Part shown: piece by piece, positions 33,466 through 42,003 of the stretch
Layout: every line of letters starts with the position of its first letter
Position numbering within the stretch: the stretch's first letter is position 1
NCBI GenBank assembly: GCA_031268195.1
Contig: JAIRXQ010000059.1
Coordinates: 1-64,000, forward strand
Reading direction: 5' to 3'
DNA length: 64,000 bases
Source of the DNA: Azoarcus sp.
GTDB lineage: Bacteria; Pseudomonadota; Gammaproteobacteria; Burkholderiales; Rhodocyclaceae
Translations under genes and position numbers: made by a program
Notes under the pieces: generated by a model
Told to the model about the DNA's origin: nothing
Database searches by the model: none
The model's input: the letters and a program-made list of their open reading frames with translations, nothing else

Positions 33466-34034
33466 TACACACGTCCCAAATTACAGCGCAAATATGCGAA
33501 TGCACTGCGCAACCGGCTCTTGGCCGTATCGAAACCCGCGCCGGTGGCGGCGGCGATTTCTTCCAGCGACAGATCGCAGAAGAAACGCAACGCGGCCGCT
33601 TCGCGCAGCAGAATCGGGAGTTCCATAAACGCCCGGCGTACGCGATGCAGGTTTATTCGTAAATCCGCTTCCACTTCCGCCGTCAAATCGTCGTCGGGCG
33701 GATTGGGTTCCTGACCGGCGTCGGCCAAAGGATCGTAGGCGTCGCTATGCATATCGGCCAGAAGGTCACGCGCGATCTGATAGAGATAGGTATTGAAAGA
33801 CGCGGCGGGCTGATACTCGGAACAGTGGGCAACTTTGAGCCAGACTTTCTGGCAGATTTCTTCCGCTTCGAAGCTGCGGCCCTGGCAACTCCAAGAGACA
33901 AAGTTGAACAGGGCGCGATTGTGGCGACGATAGAGTTCAGTCGCGGAGCCGGTGACGTTGCCTTGCGTGATCAACGCCATCAGGTCTTTATCGGGAAGCG
34001 CAGCAAGAGCGGGCGTATGGGCTGGTGTATTCAT
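33465..34034 (-). CDS. ECF-type RNA polymerase sigma factor
   Basis: A 189-residue sigma-70 family factor with region 2 (ELYRRHNRALFNFVSWSCQG ... ICQKVWLKVAHCSEYQPAAS) and region 4 HTH (LSLEEIAAATGAGFDTAKSR). There is no region 1 or 3, as in ECF factors. The start MNTPAHTPALAALPD was chosen; the track adds 24 unlikely residues. It is the first gene of a two-gene unit with the downstream membrane protein. Its regulon and stimulus are unknown. Confidence 0.88.
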   Translation of the reverse strand: MNTPAHTPALAALPDKDLMALITQGNVTGSATELYRRHNRALFNFVSWSCQGRSFEAEEICQKVWLKVAHCSEYQPAASFNTYLYQIARDLLADMHSDAYDPLADAGQEPNPPDDDLTAEVEADLRINLHRVRRAFMELPILLREAAALRFFCDLSLEEIAAATGAGFDTAKSRLRSAFAYLRCNLGRV

Positions 34035-34209
34035 CACATCGCATCGCTTGAAAAAGGAGGTGAGAGAAAAAGAGCAAAGGGCTGCGCGGCGAAGTATAGC
34101 CTTCACATCCGTTTTCAGGGAATTGGTAATGACCAGAATCGATCGGCGGCGCGCGCCAGCGGCGCGCCTTCGCTAAAATCCATTTCCCGTCGCCGCCGCC
34201 CAAGGTCGC

Positions 34210-35259
34210 ATGTCCGATTTCGCCACCCTCCTCACCGTCTGGCAGCGCGCCCACGGCCGCCACGGCCTGCCTTGGCAGAGCAGCCGCGATCCGTATCGGA
34301 TCTGGCTCTCCGAGATCATGTTGCAGCAGACGCAGGTGACGACGGTCATTCCCTACTATGCCCGCTTTCTCGCCCGCTTCCCCGACGTGGCGGCGCTGGC
34401 CGCCGCGCCGGTGGAGGACGTGATGGCACTGTGGAGCGGGCTGGGCTACTACGCCCGCGCCCGCAACCTGCACCGCGCCGCGTGCGCGGTGATGACGGAG
34501 CACGGTGGACGCTTCCCCGTCACGGCGACGGCGCTGGCCGGGTTGCCCGGCGTCGGGCGCTCCACGGCGGCGGCCATCGCTGCATTCGCCAGCAATGAGC
34601 GCGGAGCCATCCTCGATGGCAACGTCAAGCGCGTGCTTTGCCGCGCTTTCGGCATCGAGGGCTTTCCCGGCGAGCGCGCCGTGGAAGAACGCCTGTGGGC
34701 GCTGGCCGAATCCCTGCTGCCGTCGCACGGCGAGGACATCGGCATTTACCTTCAGGCGCAAATGGATCTGGGCGCAATCGTCTGCACCCGCACGCGCCCA
34801 GCCTGTGAACGCTGCCCGCTCGCCGGCGCATGCGCCGCCCGCCAGACGAACCGCGTCGCGGAACTGCCAACGCCCCGCCCCCGGAAAACCCCGCCGCGCC
34901 GCGCCGCGACACTGGCCGTCGTCATCCACGACGGCCGCGTGCTGCTCGAACGCCGCCCTCCCACTGGCATTTGGGGCGGCCTGCTGACGCTACCCGAGGT
35001 TCCCGCCGGGATGGCGTCCGATCTCTGGGCCGCACGCAATTTCGCCCTCGATGCCGCCTGTATCGAGGCGCGGGCGCTCGCACCGCTCACCCACACCTTC
35101 ACTCATTTCACGCTGGACATCGCCCCGTGGCGCATCGATCTGGCGCAAGCGCCCCGCGCGCAGGGCGCCCCGGCGTGGCAATGGCTGCCGCTCGCACAGC
35201 TTACCGGCGCCGCGCTGCCCACGCCGGTCAGGAAGATTCTGGAAGGCATCGCCGGATGA
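34210..35259 (+). CDS. mutY: Adenine DNA glycosylase MutY
   Basis: A 349-residue glycosylase removing adenine mispaired with 8-oxoguanine. Present are LPWQSSRDPYRIWLSEIMLQ (catalytic E), the helix-hairpin-helix LPGVGRSTAAAI with its catalytic aspartate downstream (AILDGNVKR), the 4Fe-4S cysteines in CTRTRPACERCPLAGAC, and the C-terminal Nudix-like domain (IWGGLLTLPEVP). It marks the left edge of an accessory region. Confidence 0.96.
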   Translation: MSDFATLLTVWQRAHGRHGLPWQSSRDPYRIWLSEIMLQQTQVTTVIPYYARFLARFPDVAALAAAPVEDVMALWSGLGYYARARNLHRAACAVMTEHGGRFPVTATALAGLPGVGRSTAAAIAAFASNERGAILDGNVKRVLCRAFGIEGFPGERAVEERLWALAESLLPSHGEDIGIYLQAQMDLGAIVCTRTRPACERCPLAGACAARQTNRVAELPTPRPRKTPPRRAATLAVVIHDGRVLLERRPPTGIWGGLLTLPEVPAGMASDLWAARNFALDAACIEARALAPLTHTFTHFTLDIAPWRIDLAQAPRAQGAPAWQWLPLAQLTGAALPTPVRKILEGIAG

Positions 35260-35445
35260 AACGGTCTTCGCACGCGAACCGGAAAAAGACCGTATTCAGT
35301 TCAATCCAGACATCGACACAGAAAATCTCGTCATACACGCTGCATCAAAAATCAAGTTCATCAGCCGCCTGAAAGCCACCGCTGCCGAATACAAGGTGAC
35401 ATGACGGCTTTTTCGGTCTCAGACTAATTCTTTTGGAGTCTTATC

Positions 35446-35850
35446 ATGTCTCATCCCGAATCACAACCTGCCGGCGTATTCGTCCCCAATGCGCTGCTGC
35501 ATGACGTCCGCCTGAGGCCAACGGAACGCAACGCCTGGATCGAGTTCCGCTTGCTGGCGGACAAAAACGGTATCGCCACCGTGAGCCACGAAGCGCTTCG
35601 CGCAGCCTTGCCCCGTACGCGCCGGGTTGCCAAAAGGCCGCTACGGCCACCGTGTCTGCGCGTCTCTCGGCCTGATCGGCTGCCGCCGCAACCCGCTCAC
35701 CGGCTTTGCGATAGCCGGTTGCTATACCCGTGCGCACCAAGCCCTTGTCCTTCGCCGAGGCGTGCCTGGACTTTGGAAATCAAGGTTGGCAGTCCGGGAC
35801 TGGATTTCTCTACGCAGGCGCTTCTCCGGCCGCTAAAAAGTCATTCTGCC
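35446..35850 (+). pseudogene. Relic of an integrative-element replication gene (STY4528-like)
   Basis: An ATG with TTTGGAGT upstream opens VFVPNALLHDVRLRPTERNA, then WIEFRLLADKNGIATVSHEALRAALP. This resembles the start of STY4528-type replication proteins of integrative conjugative elements. The next blocks are in other frames: ATATVSARLSA, then LGLIGCRRNPLTGFAIAG, then VRTKPLSFAEACLD. At least three frameshifts are needed. The 186 bases before it hold an in-frame tail (35260-35404, ...DTENLVIHAASKIKFISRL) that may be another gene end. Family identification is by memory of motifs. Confidence 0.5.
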
Positions 35851-36664
35851 CACCGTCTCGCAGGCTAATGTACTCCAGACGCCATTGATCGAAGCGACGC
35901 ACATCGGCGAGGGTCATTTCGGTATCCGCCACCGCTTCACAAGTATCGAGAGCGATTTCTGTGGCACCGTCAGGTGGGCCGTAAGCTTGTTCGAACAAGG
36001 AGCGCAGTTCGTCGGCGACACGTTCGGCAGACTCTCTCGCTTGCCTAGCGCCCTCTTCGGCGTCGTACACGACAAACACACTCAAGCCGTAAGGTTCGCC
36101 GTCTGCTGCTTCAACATTTCGTTGATCGCCAAAGTCGAAAAACAACCCGATCAGATGCTTTGCTTCGGGCTCCAGAATTTTGGCAATCTGCTTTTCGACA
36201 GTTTTTTTGCTGGAGATTTTATTGCGTAGCCGCCTCTCGAACTCATTGGGAAAAGCGGCCCGGCCATACCGCGCGGCAAGCCATTGTTTTAGCATGCGCT
36301 TTTCGTTATCCGGCAGGGCGCGTATTTTATCTCTGCGTGCTTTTGCAATGAAATCGGCTTTCGGCACAGTACGGCGATTGGCATGCCGAAGCTCAAGCGT
36401 TATCGGCTCGGCGGCGTCCAAACCTTCCCAGGTCAGGTGGAGCCGTCTCGGGTTCCTGCAATGGGAAACCCGCGGGTCGGATTCTTCAACCACCTCGCCG
36501 ACGATGACTTCAACAAACGGCTCGTCCTCATGGACCAGATCGCAATCATGGGTGATGACGATGGCGCAACGGTTGGCTTCAGACGCCTCGATCAAGCCCA
36601 GCGTTGCTGCGGCTTCGCATGTCAGGAGATTCCCCTGTCGCCAGTCCATATCGCGCGTCGGCAT
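35810..36664 (-). CDS. Unknown protein with ITHDCDLV motif, third gene of a cassette
   Basis: A 284-residue soluble protein I do not recognise. Near the N-terminus it has WRQGNLLTCEAAATLGLI, then AIVITHDCDLVHEDEPFVEV, a strand ending in H-D-C-D and an acidic EPFVEVIVGE that looks like a catalytic or metal site. A basic middle (RRTVPKADFIAKARRDKIRA) and a charged C-terminal half follow. There is no signal peptide or membrane helix. It lies 18 bases after the HTH gene and is probably in one operon with the two genes upstream. Its last bases abut the STY4528-like relic. It could be a toxin, a nuclease or an accessory effector; none is shown. Confidence 0.7.
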   Translation of the reverse strand: MPTRDMDWRQGNLLTCEAAATLGLIEASEANRCAIVITHDCDLVHEDEPFVEVIVGEVVEESDPRVSHCRNPRRLHLTWEGLDAAEPITLELRHANRRTVPKADFIAKARRDKIRALPDNEKRMLKQWLAARYGRAAFPNEFERRLRNKISSKKTVEKQIAKILEPEAKHLIGLFFDFGDQRNVEAADGEPYGLSVFVVYDAEEGARQARESAERVADELRSLFEQAYGPPDGATEIALDTCEAVADTEMTLADVRRFDQWRLEYISLRDGGQNDFLAAGEAPA

Positions 36665-36671
36665 CCGTCGC

Positions 36672-36692
36672 CCCCGAGCCTGTCACTCGGGG
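36672..36692 (-). promoter_or_regulatory. Hairpin at the junction of cassette genes 2 and 3
   Basis: ccccgag-cctgtca-ctcgggg forms a 7-bp stem that covers the stop codon of the HTH gene and ends 8 bases before the start of gene 3. There is no T run, so it is not a terminator. It might adjust the expression ratio or hide the ribosome site of gene 3. Confidence 0.4.
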
Positions 36693-37306
36693 TGTCCGGG
36701 GATGGACGCCGTTGCGAGCCAATCGTCCGTGGGCTTCGCGTTCGATTTTGCCATGCTGGAACGGTCGTAAGCGGCATCCATCTTTCTGGATTCGTCGATC
36801 AGATTGTCGATATGCGATTTTTCGAGTCGATCCGCCGCGACCAGATCCAGCAGGGATTGGCTATTGAAGGCTTTCATCTTCACTATCGCGTGAGCATGCC
36901 TGATTTGGGCGTCCCGAAAGGCGTCGGCCACTTCACTGAGTTTGCTGATTCGTCCGGACTTGCCCGGTTCCGGGGTGGCCTCGCCATTCATCCATTTGTA
37001 GACCGCTTGGCGGGAAACGCCAAACACAGCAGCCAAGTCGGAAATGGACGGTTTCAGCGCCTGTTTGATGTTGGCGAGGTGTTCAGGGGCACGGCGAAGA
37101 TCCAAGCGCGCCGCTTGGCTGTCATCCATGACAACCTTGATGGACGTGCGCGCTTCCACCATGTGCAAGACTTCACGGCGGAAAACATCGAGTACGCTGC
37201 CCGTGCCGAAAATAAACGGACGCGGTTCTGCATCCTCCCCAGCGTTCGGTAACTGAAACCCAGGACGCCAAGCGTAAAAACCCTGCTCTCGATGTGCGAC
37301 GTCCAT
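36683..37306 (-). CDS. HTH (XRE-like) DNA-binding protein, second gene of the cassette
   Basis: A 207-residue protein. A central helix-turn-helix is seen in SISDLAAVFGVSRQAVYKWM followed by NGEATPEP, at about residues 87-115. The N-terminal 80 residues include a G/P-rich part and KVVMDDSQAARLDLRRAP. The C-terminal 90 residues are helical (VADAFRDAQIRHAHAIVKMK ... LIDESRKMDAAYD). Spacing to the TIGR04255 gene stop is 6 bases. It may bind the cassette promoter or sense DNA; the flanking domains are not those of a plain antitoxin. Confidence 0.78.
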   Translation of the reverse strand: MDVAHREQGFYAWRPGFQLPNAGEDAEPRPFIFGTGSVLDVFRREVLHMVEARTSIKVVMDDSQAARLDLRRAPEHLANIKQALKPSISDLAAVFGVSRQAVYKWMNGEATPEPGKSGRISKLSEVADAFRDAQIRHAHAIVKMKAFNSQSLLDLVAADRLEKSHIDNLIDESRKMDAAYDRSSMAKSNAKPTDDWLATASIPGHPE

Positions 37307-37312
37307 GACGTG

Positions 37313-38131
37313 TTACTCCCCTGTTATCAAGCCCCACGCTTTCCTTGCGTAGTCGGTCGTGGTTGCGACAAATACGGACTTGATGATTCCGTGTAGCGAC
37401 AACAACTGTTCGTCGAGTCTGTTCATATCGAGAGGCATCTGGCCCTCGACGAAATGGTCCGTGTCGATGACAACATGCTCAAGCGGTTCTTTTACCACGA
37501 ACGCCGGGTTCACTGCCAAGCCGTTGGGGGCGATGTCCACCGGGTACCCGAGGGGCGCGTTCATCCGGTATACGCGCGTCACGAGCGTGCCGGTCGACAA
37601 CAGAGGCTTGACCTCAGTTGTGAACATTGACTCAGTCATGGTGTATCGCCGCGTTGCATCGAATTTGATGCCGTGCAAGCCTCCGACAAGGTACTCTTCA
37701 ACCGTCTCGCCATTGCGCGGCAAGACCGCATCCAAGTAGCGCAGCCCCAGTCTGCTGACGTGATCGAGCTTCACGACATCATGAACCGTTTTCAACCCGG
37801 CCAGCAGTTCTGGTATGAATTGTTCATGGGTCTGGTAGTGGATCGTGTGAAACGTGATACCCCATGGCGCGAGAATGAATCCCGCCGTTCCGTCGCTCCG
37901 GGTCAGCAGCCAGGAAGTGGTTTGCTCGACTTGAGGCGATGCGCCCTGCGCCTGCCCATGCCCCGGAATCACCAACTGTGTCAACTGTTGCTTGCCGAAC
38001 TGCGGATACTCCCCACGCAGTCGATCTTGAATTTCGTCGACATACTTCGACATCATGTTGACGGGGTTGAAACGCGCCTGCGCCAGCGCGTAGTAGACAG
38101 GTGCGTTCGACATCCACTTGCTCACCGGCAT
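37313..38131 (-). CDS. TIGR04255 family protein, first gene of the cassette
   Basis: A 272-residue protein of the sporadically distributed TIGR04255 family. Recognisable are the N-terminal NAPVYYALAQARFNPV, the strand TTSWLLTRSDGTAGFILAPW followed by GITFHTIHYQTHEQF, and the middle VSRLGLRYLDAVLPRNGET. The family has no proven function and occurs patchily, often in accessory regions. The start MPVSKWMSNAP is preferred over the TTG track start. A TTGACA-like element lies about 50 bases upstream. It opens the three-gene run, so expression of the other two probably depends on its promoter. Confidence 0.8.
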   Translation of the reverse strand: MPVSKWMSNAPVYYALAQARFNPVNMMSKYVDEIQDRLRGEYPQFGKQQLTQLVIPGHGQAQGASPQVEQTTSWLLTRSDGTAGFILAPWGITFHTIHYQTHEQFIPELLAGLKTVHDVVKLDHVSRLGLRYLDAVLPRNGETVEEYLVGGLHGIKFDATRRYTMTESMFTTEVKPLLSTGTLVTRVYRMNAPLGYPVDIAPNGLAVNPAFVVKEPLEHVVIDTDHFVEGQMPLDMNRLDEQLLSLHGIIKSVFVATTTDYARKAWGLITGE

Positions 38132-38163
38132 CTCCGTTTCAGGCTGACAGTTCAATTTTCAGT

Positions 38164-38289
38164 TTACACTACGGTTGTCAAACGCGCCGATAAATAGTTG
38201 CAAGATGCCGCGACCGAGCAGCCTACCCTTGGCACAACCGAAGCAATCATCATGCGTTCGCTCGTGGCGTTCGTGATGTCTCGCCAACC
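38164..38289 (-). pseudogene. C-terminal fragment of a restriction-methylase-like gene
   Basis: The minus strand encodes GWRDITNATSERMMIASVV and then PRVGCSVAASCNYLSARL. The W-R-D-I-T-x-A-T-x-E-R-x-x-I-A-x-x-x-P pattern is typical of Eco57I-type restriction-methylases and PglX-like methyltransferases, near their target-recognition part. Only about 40 codons remain and there is no start. It is joined directly to the AlbA_2 relic upstream. Confidence 0.55.
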
Positions 38290-38291
38290 CA

Positions 38292-38715
38292 TCAGCCAAC
38301 CACGTCGCCAGCCTGGGTTTCCCATGGCAATGCCGTGCGCTCTGTCGCCAGGCGCATTACCCCGTCGCCTGTTACAGGCTTGCTTTGATCGGCCACACGC
38401 AGGAAATAGCGACCATCGGTGGTCGAAGCGACGGTCATTCAATGTATTGACCGCCGTTGGCTGCGGTCAAGATATTGGGCAGAGCCGTCACATTGACAGT
38501 ACGCTCGGCGAGCTTGCGTCGTAGCGTATCCGGCAGGTCAGGAGGAACTTGCTGGCTTGGTGGAGGAGCACTCCGATCGTCCTCGATACCGATCAGCAGA
38601 TGTCCTCCCGTGGCGTTGGCGAATGCTACGCAGTCCCTGGCAGACTCGCTCCAGCTGGCTGTCTTGCCCTGTACCAAACGCAGCGATTTTTTGTCGAGTA
38701 AGTGTCGGCGTCAAT
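38292..38715 (-). pseudogene. AlbA_2 (schlafen-like) domain gene relic
   Basis: The first frame reads LDKKSLRLVQGKTASWSES, then ARDCVAFANATGGHLLIGIE, which is the AlbA_2 ATPase/DNA-binding domain start, and continues to NGGQYIE and a stop. A single-base loss there moves the continuation to TVASTTDGRYFLRVADQSK and then VTGDGVMRLATERTALPWE in the next frame. The start codon and everything after about residue 150 are missing. It ends in the restriction-methylase-like fragment, so two genes were fused by deletion. Confidence 0.75.
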
Positions 38716-38736
38716 GGACGTCCATGGCCCCCCGCA

Positions 38737-40098
38737 TCACTTCCCGATGCAAAAGCGGCTGAAGATCGCTCCCAACAGATCGTCCGCCGTGAATTCGCCG
38801 GTGATTTCGGCCAGGGCATTTTGGGTGAGGCGCAGGTTTTCCGCGCACAACTCCAGTGCGGGATGGGGGGCTTCGAGTTCGGCGCGGGCGGCGTTCAGGT
38901 GCGTGGCCCCGGCTTCCAGCGCCTGAACGTGGCGGGCGCGGGCGGTGAAGGTGTCTTCGGTGTTCTGCCAGCCCGCGATCTCCAGGAGCGCGGCTTCCAG
39001 CAAGTCCATGCCCTGCCCGGTTTTGGCGGACAGGGCGAGGGTGACGGTTTCGCCTTCGCGCTGCCTGGAAGGCGGCTCGGCGGCGAGGTCGATTTTGTTG
39101 CGTACGATGAGGCGCGGCAGGTTTGTGGGCAAGCGCTCGAGAATGGCGCGGTCCGCCGCTGTCAGGCCCGTGCGGGCATCGAGCAGCAACAGGGCGAGGT
39201 CGGCTTCCCGCACGGCTTTCCAGGCGCGCTCGATGCCGATTTTTTCGACTTCGTCCTCGGTGGCGCGCAGCCCGGCGGTATCGACGATGTGCAGCGGGAT
39301 GCCGCGGATCTGGATCGAGGATTTGAGCGCATCGCGCGTGGTGCCGGGAACTGGCGTGACGATGGCGAGATCGTCGCCCGCGAGCCGGTTCAGGAGCGAC
39401 GATTTACCGACGTTGGGCTGGCCGACGAGGACGACCGCCAGCCCCGCTTGCAGCAGTTTGCCTTGCCGCGCGCGGGCGCGCACTTCGGTCAGGCGCGCAT
39501 CGAGCCGCGCGATGCGTCCGAGGGCGTCGGCCTGTGCGAGGAAATCGATTTCTTCTTCAGGGAAATCGAGCGTGGCTTCGAGCAGCAGGCGCAGGCCGGT
39601 GAGCTCATCGACCAAGGCATGCACGGCGTGCGAAAACTCGCCCTGTAGCGAGCGCACCGCGCTGCGGGCGGCGGCGGCGGTAGCGGCGTCGATCAGGTCG
39701 GCCACGGCTTCGGCCTGTGCGAGATCGAGCTTGCCGTTCAGGAAGGCGCGGCGCGTGAATTCACCCGGCTGCGCGAGGCGCGCGCCGAGTTCGACGCAAC
39801 GCGCGAGCAGCAGATTCAGCACGACCGGGCCGCCGTGTCCGTGCAGTTCGAGCACGTCCTCGCCAGTGAAGGAGGCGGGCGCGGGGAAGTAAAGCAGCAG
39901 GCCGCGGTCGATGAGCGTGCCGTCGGCGGCCTCGAAGTCGGCCCGCCCGGCATGGCGCGGCGCAGGTGTTTTGCCGGTGAGCGCGGCAGCCAGCGGCGCG
40001 AGGTTCAACCCGGAGAGGCGCACGATGCCGATGCCGCCGCGTCCCGGCGCGGTGGCGATGGCAGCGATGATATCGGCTGCGGGAACGGCAGTTGTCAT
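38737..40098 (-). CDS. mnmE: tRNA modification GTPase MnmE
   Basis: A 453-residue GTPase that with MnmG modifies the wobble uridine of tRNAs (mnm5/cmnm5). The N-terminal tetrahydrofolate-binding part has [14 protein letters not shown]. The G domain has [28 protein letters not shown] and the NKID motif (VRNKIDLA). The C-terminus ends FCIGK with the conserved cysteine. Its partner mnmG is in the window at 61.5 kb. The start overlaps the zeta-like gene stop by 4 bases. Confidence 0.96.
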   Translation of the reverse strand: MTTAVPAADIIAAIATAPGRGGIGIVRLSGLNLAPLAAALTGKTPAPRHAGRADFEAADGTLIDRGLLLYFPAPASFTGEDVLELHGHGGPVVLNLLLARCVELGARLAQPGEFTRRAFLNGKLDLAQAEAVADLIDAATAAAARSAVRSLQGEFSHAVHALVDELTGLRLLLEATLDFPEEEIDFLAQADALGRIARLDARLTEVRARARQGKLLQAGLAVVLVGQPNVGKSSLLNRLAGDDLAIVTPVPGTTRDALKSSIQIRGIPLHIVDTAGLRATEDEVEKIGIERAWKAVREADLALLLLDARTGLTAADRAILERLPTNLPRLIVRNKIDLAAEPPSRQREGETVTLALSAKTGQGMDLLEAALLEIAGWQNTEDTFTARARHVQALEAGATHLNAARAELEAPHPALELCAENLRLTQNALAEITGEFTADDLLGAIFSRFCIGK

Positions 40099-40895
40099 GC
40101 TAACGCCATGGCATCGAACTGCTTTTGCAATCTGCCTGCGGTGATGCGCACGATCTTTTTGTTCTTGCGCGCAATCACGAGCGCCGTGCCGGTCTGGATG
40201 GCGGCGCGGCGCGCTTCGGCCGCCGCGCGCAGCAAAGCGGGGTAGGCGCCGCGTACGGTTTCGTCGTTAGTCGCGCCAAGATCGGTGCAGGTCTGCGAGC
40301 GCCAGGCCGGGGCGTAGGCGGATTTGGCCATCAGGCGATGCTGCCATGCCACCGCCGACCAGCCATCGATGACGGCGCGGGTCGGGTTCTCGCCCAGCGC
40401 CAGAAAGCGCGGCGGCTCGGAGAGGTTGTCGAACTTCACCCATATATCGACCGCATCGCGGTAATGCTGCTCGAAGTTGCGGCGGCCCGCCTCGAAGCGC
40501 CGTCGCACGGTTTCTTCCGGGATGGCGAGCCCGCCCTGGTGCACGCGCTCCCTGACCCGGGCCAGCGATGCTTCGGCGCTGGCCAGATCGAGAAAGAACA
40601 TGTGCACGCGATAGCCTTCCCGCTGCCATTGTGCGATCAGGTGCAGATAGCTCAAGCCGGAGAGTGTGGCCTCGAACGCGAAGGATTCGCCGCGCCGCGC
40701 GCAGTCGTGGATTTCCTGCAAAGCCAGCCGTCCGGCGCGGGAGGCGGCCGCTTCTGGCGCGAACGGCGATAGCCCGACGGCGATCAGGTCGGCGTTGATG
40801 TAGCGTGGACAAGCGGCCTCGTTGGGCAGGAATGTACGCGCGAACGTGGTTTTTCCTGCTCCGTGCGGGCCGGCGATGACGACGATTTTCTTCAA
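40095..40895 (-). CDS. Zeta-toxin-like P-loop ATPase
   Basis: A 266-residue protein. Walker A is [15 protein letters not shown] at residues 8-22. [14 protein letters not shown] and [16 protein letters not shown] are the substrate-side motifs of zeta/PezT kinases, which phosphorylate UDP-sugars of the cell-wall pathway. Start is TTG, overlapping the reductase stop. After about residue 215 there is a basic helical tail ([20 protein letters not shown] ... [10 protein letters not shown]). This resembles the small separate proteins found beside some zeta-like genes. Toxicity is not shown; it could also be a housekeeping kinase. Confidence 0.75.
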   Translation of the reverse strand: MKKIVVIAGPHGAGKTTFARTFLPNEAACPRYINADLIAVGLSPFAPEAAASRAGRLALQEIHDCARRGESFAFEATLSGLSYLHLIAQWQREGYRVHMFFLDLASAEASLARVRERVHQGGLAIPEETVRRRFEAGRRNFEQHYRDAVDIWVKFDNLSEPPRFLALGENPTRAVIDGWSAVAWQHRLMAKSAYAPAWRSQTCTDLGATNDETVRGAYPALLRAAAEARRAAIQTGTALVIARKNKKIVRITAGRLQKQFDAMALA

Positions 40896-41941
40896 TTTAG
40901 GAACGGATAGTCTGTGTAGCCGTCCTTGCCGCCGCCATAGAACGACTCCGAACGTGGTGTGTTGAACGGCGCGTTCTGTTTCAGGCGCGCGACCAGATCG
41001 GGATTGGCGATGAACGGCGCCCCGAACGCGGCGGCGTCCGCGTAGGTGGAAAGCAGTTGCGTTGCCGTCTCTCCCGTCAGCCCCTGGTTGGCGATGAACA
41101 CGCCACCGAATTGTTCCTTCAATTGCGGACCGAGCAGTCCCGGCCCCTGCGCTTCACGCGCGAAAATGAAAGCGATGTGGCGCTTGCCGAGCTCGCGTGC
41201 GACATGGCCGAAGGTGGCGGCGGGGTTGGAATCGCTCATGCTGTGCGAGTCGCAGCGCGGCGCGAGATGCACGCCGACGCGCCCCGGCCCCCACACGTCG
41301 ATGGCCGCGTCGGTAACTTCCAGCAGCAGGCGGGCGCGATGCTCGATCGGGCCGCCGTAGGCGTCGGTGCGCTGGTTCGTGCCGTCCTGCAAGAACTGGT
41401 CGATCAGATAGCCGTTGGCGGCGTGGATTTCCACGCCGTCGAACCCGGCGGTTTTGGCGTTGGCCGCGCCTTGACGGAAAGCGGCGACGATGCCGGGAAT
41501 CTCGTTCGTCTCCAGCGCGCGCGGCGTTTCGTAAGGCTTCAGCGGGCGCACGAGGCTCACATGCCCTTCGGCTGCGATGGCGCTCGGCGCAACCGGCAAT
41601 GCGCCGTCGAGATAGACCGGGTCGGAGATGCGCCCGACGTGCCAAAGCTGCATGAAAATCAGCCCGCCCGCCTTGTGCACGGCTTGCGTGATGGGCAGCC
41701 AGCCTTCCACCTGCTCCGCGCTCCAGATCCCCGGTGTGTCGGGATAACCGACGCCCATCGGCGTGACGGCGACGGCTTCCGAGAGAATCAGCCCGGCGCT
41801 GGCGCGCTGCTCATAGTATTCGCGCATCAGCACGTTTGGCACCCGCCCCGCCCCGGCGCGGCAGCGGGTGAGCGGAGCCATGACAATGCGGTTGGGCAAA
41901 ATGAGATCGCCGAGTCGTAGCGGGTCGAACAGGGTGGACAT
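40892..41941 (-). CDS. nemA: Old-yellow-enzyme alkene reductase
   Basis: A 349-residue FMN flavoprotein of the NemA/OYE class, reducing activated double bonds with NADPH. Motifs are NRIVMAPLTRCRAG, LWHVGRISDP, the substrate histidine/asparagine pair in EIHAANGYLIDQFLQDGTNQ and RTDAYGG. The start MSTLFDPLRLGD was chosen over the track start 12 codons upstream. It leads an operon with the zeta-like gene and mnmE, all overlapping. Confidence 0.92.
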   Translation of the reverse strand: MSTLFDPLRLGDLILPNRIVMAPLTRCRAGAGRVPNVLMREYYEQRASAGLILSEAVAVTPMGVGYPDTPGIWSAEQVEGWLPITQAVHKAGGLIFMQLWHVGRISDPVYLDGALPVAPSAIAAEGHVSLVRPLKPYETPRALETNEIPGIVAAFRQGAANAKTAGFDGVEIHAANGYLIDQFLQDGTNQRTDAYGGPIEHRARLLLEVTDAAIDVWGPGRVGVHLAPRCDSHSMSDSNPAATFGHVARELGKRHIAFIFAREAQGPGLLGPQLKEQFGGVFIANQGLTGETATQLLSTYADAAAFGAPFIANPDLVARLKQNAPFNTPRSESFYGGGKDGYTDYPFLN

Positions 41942-42003
41942 GAACGGCTCCTTGGATGATTTGCTGTGGGTATGCACTTCCTCCTGTTTTCTGGAGGTGT
42001 TGC

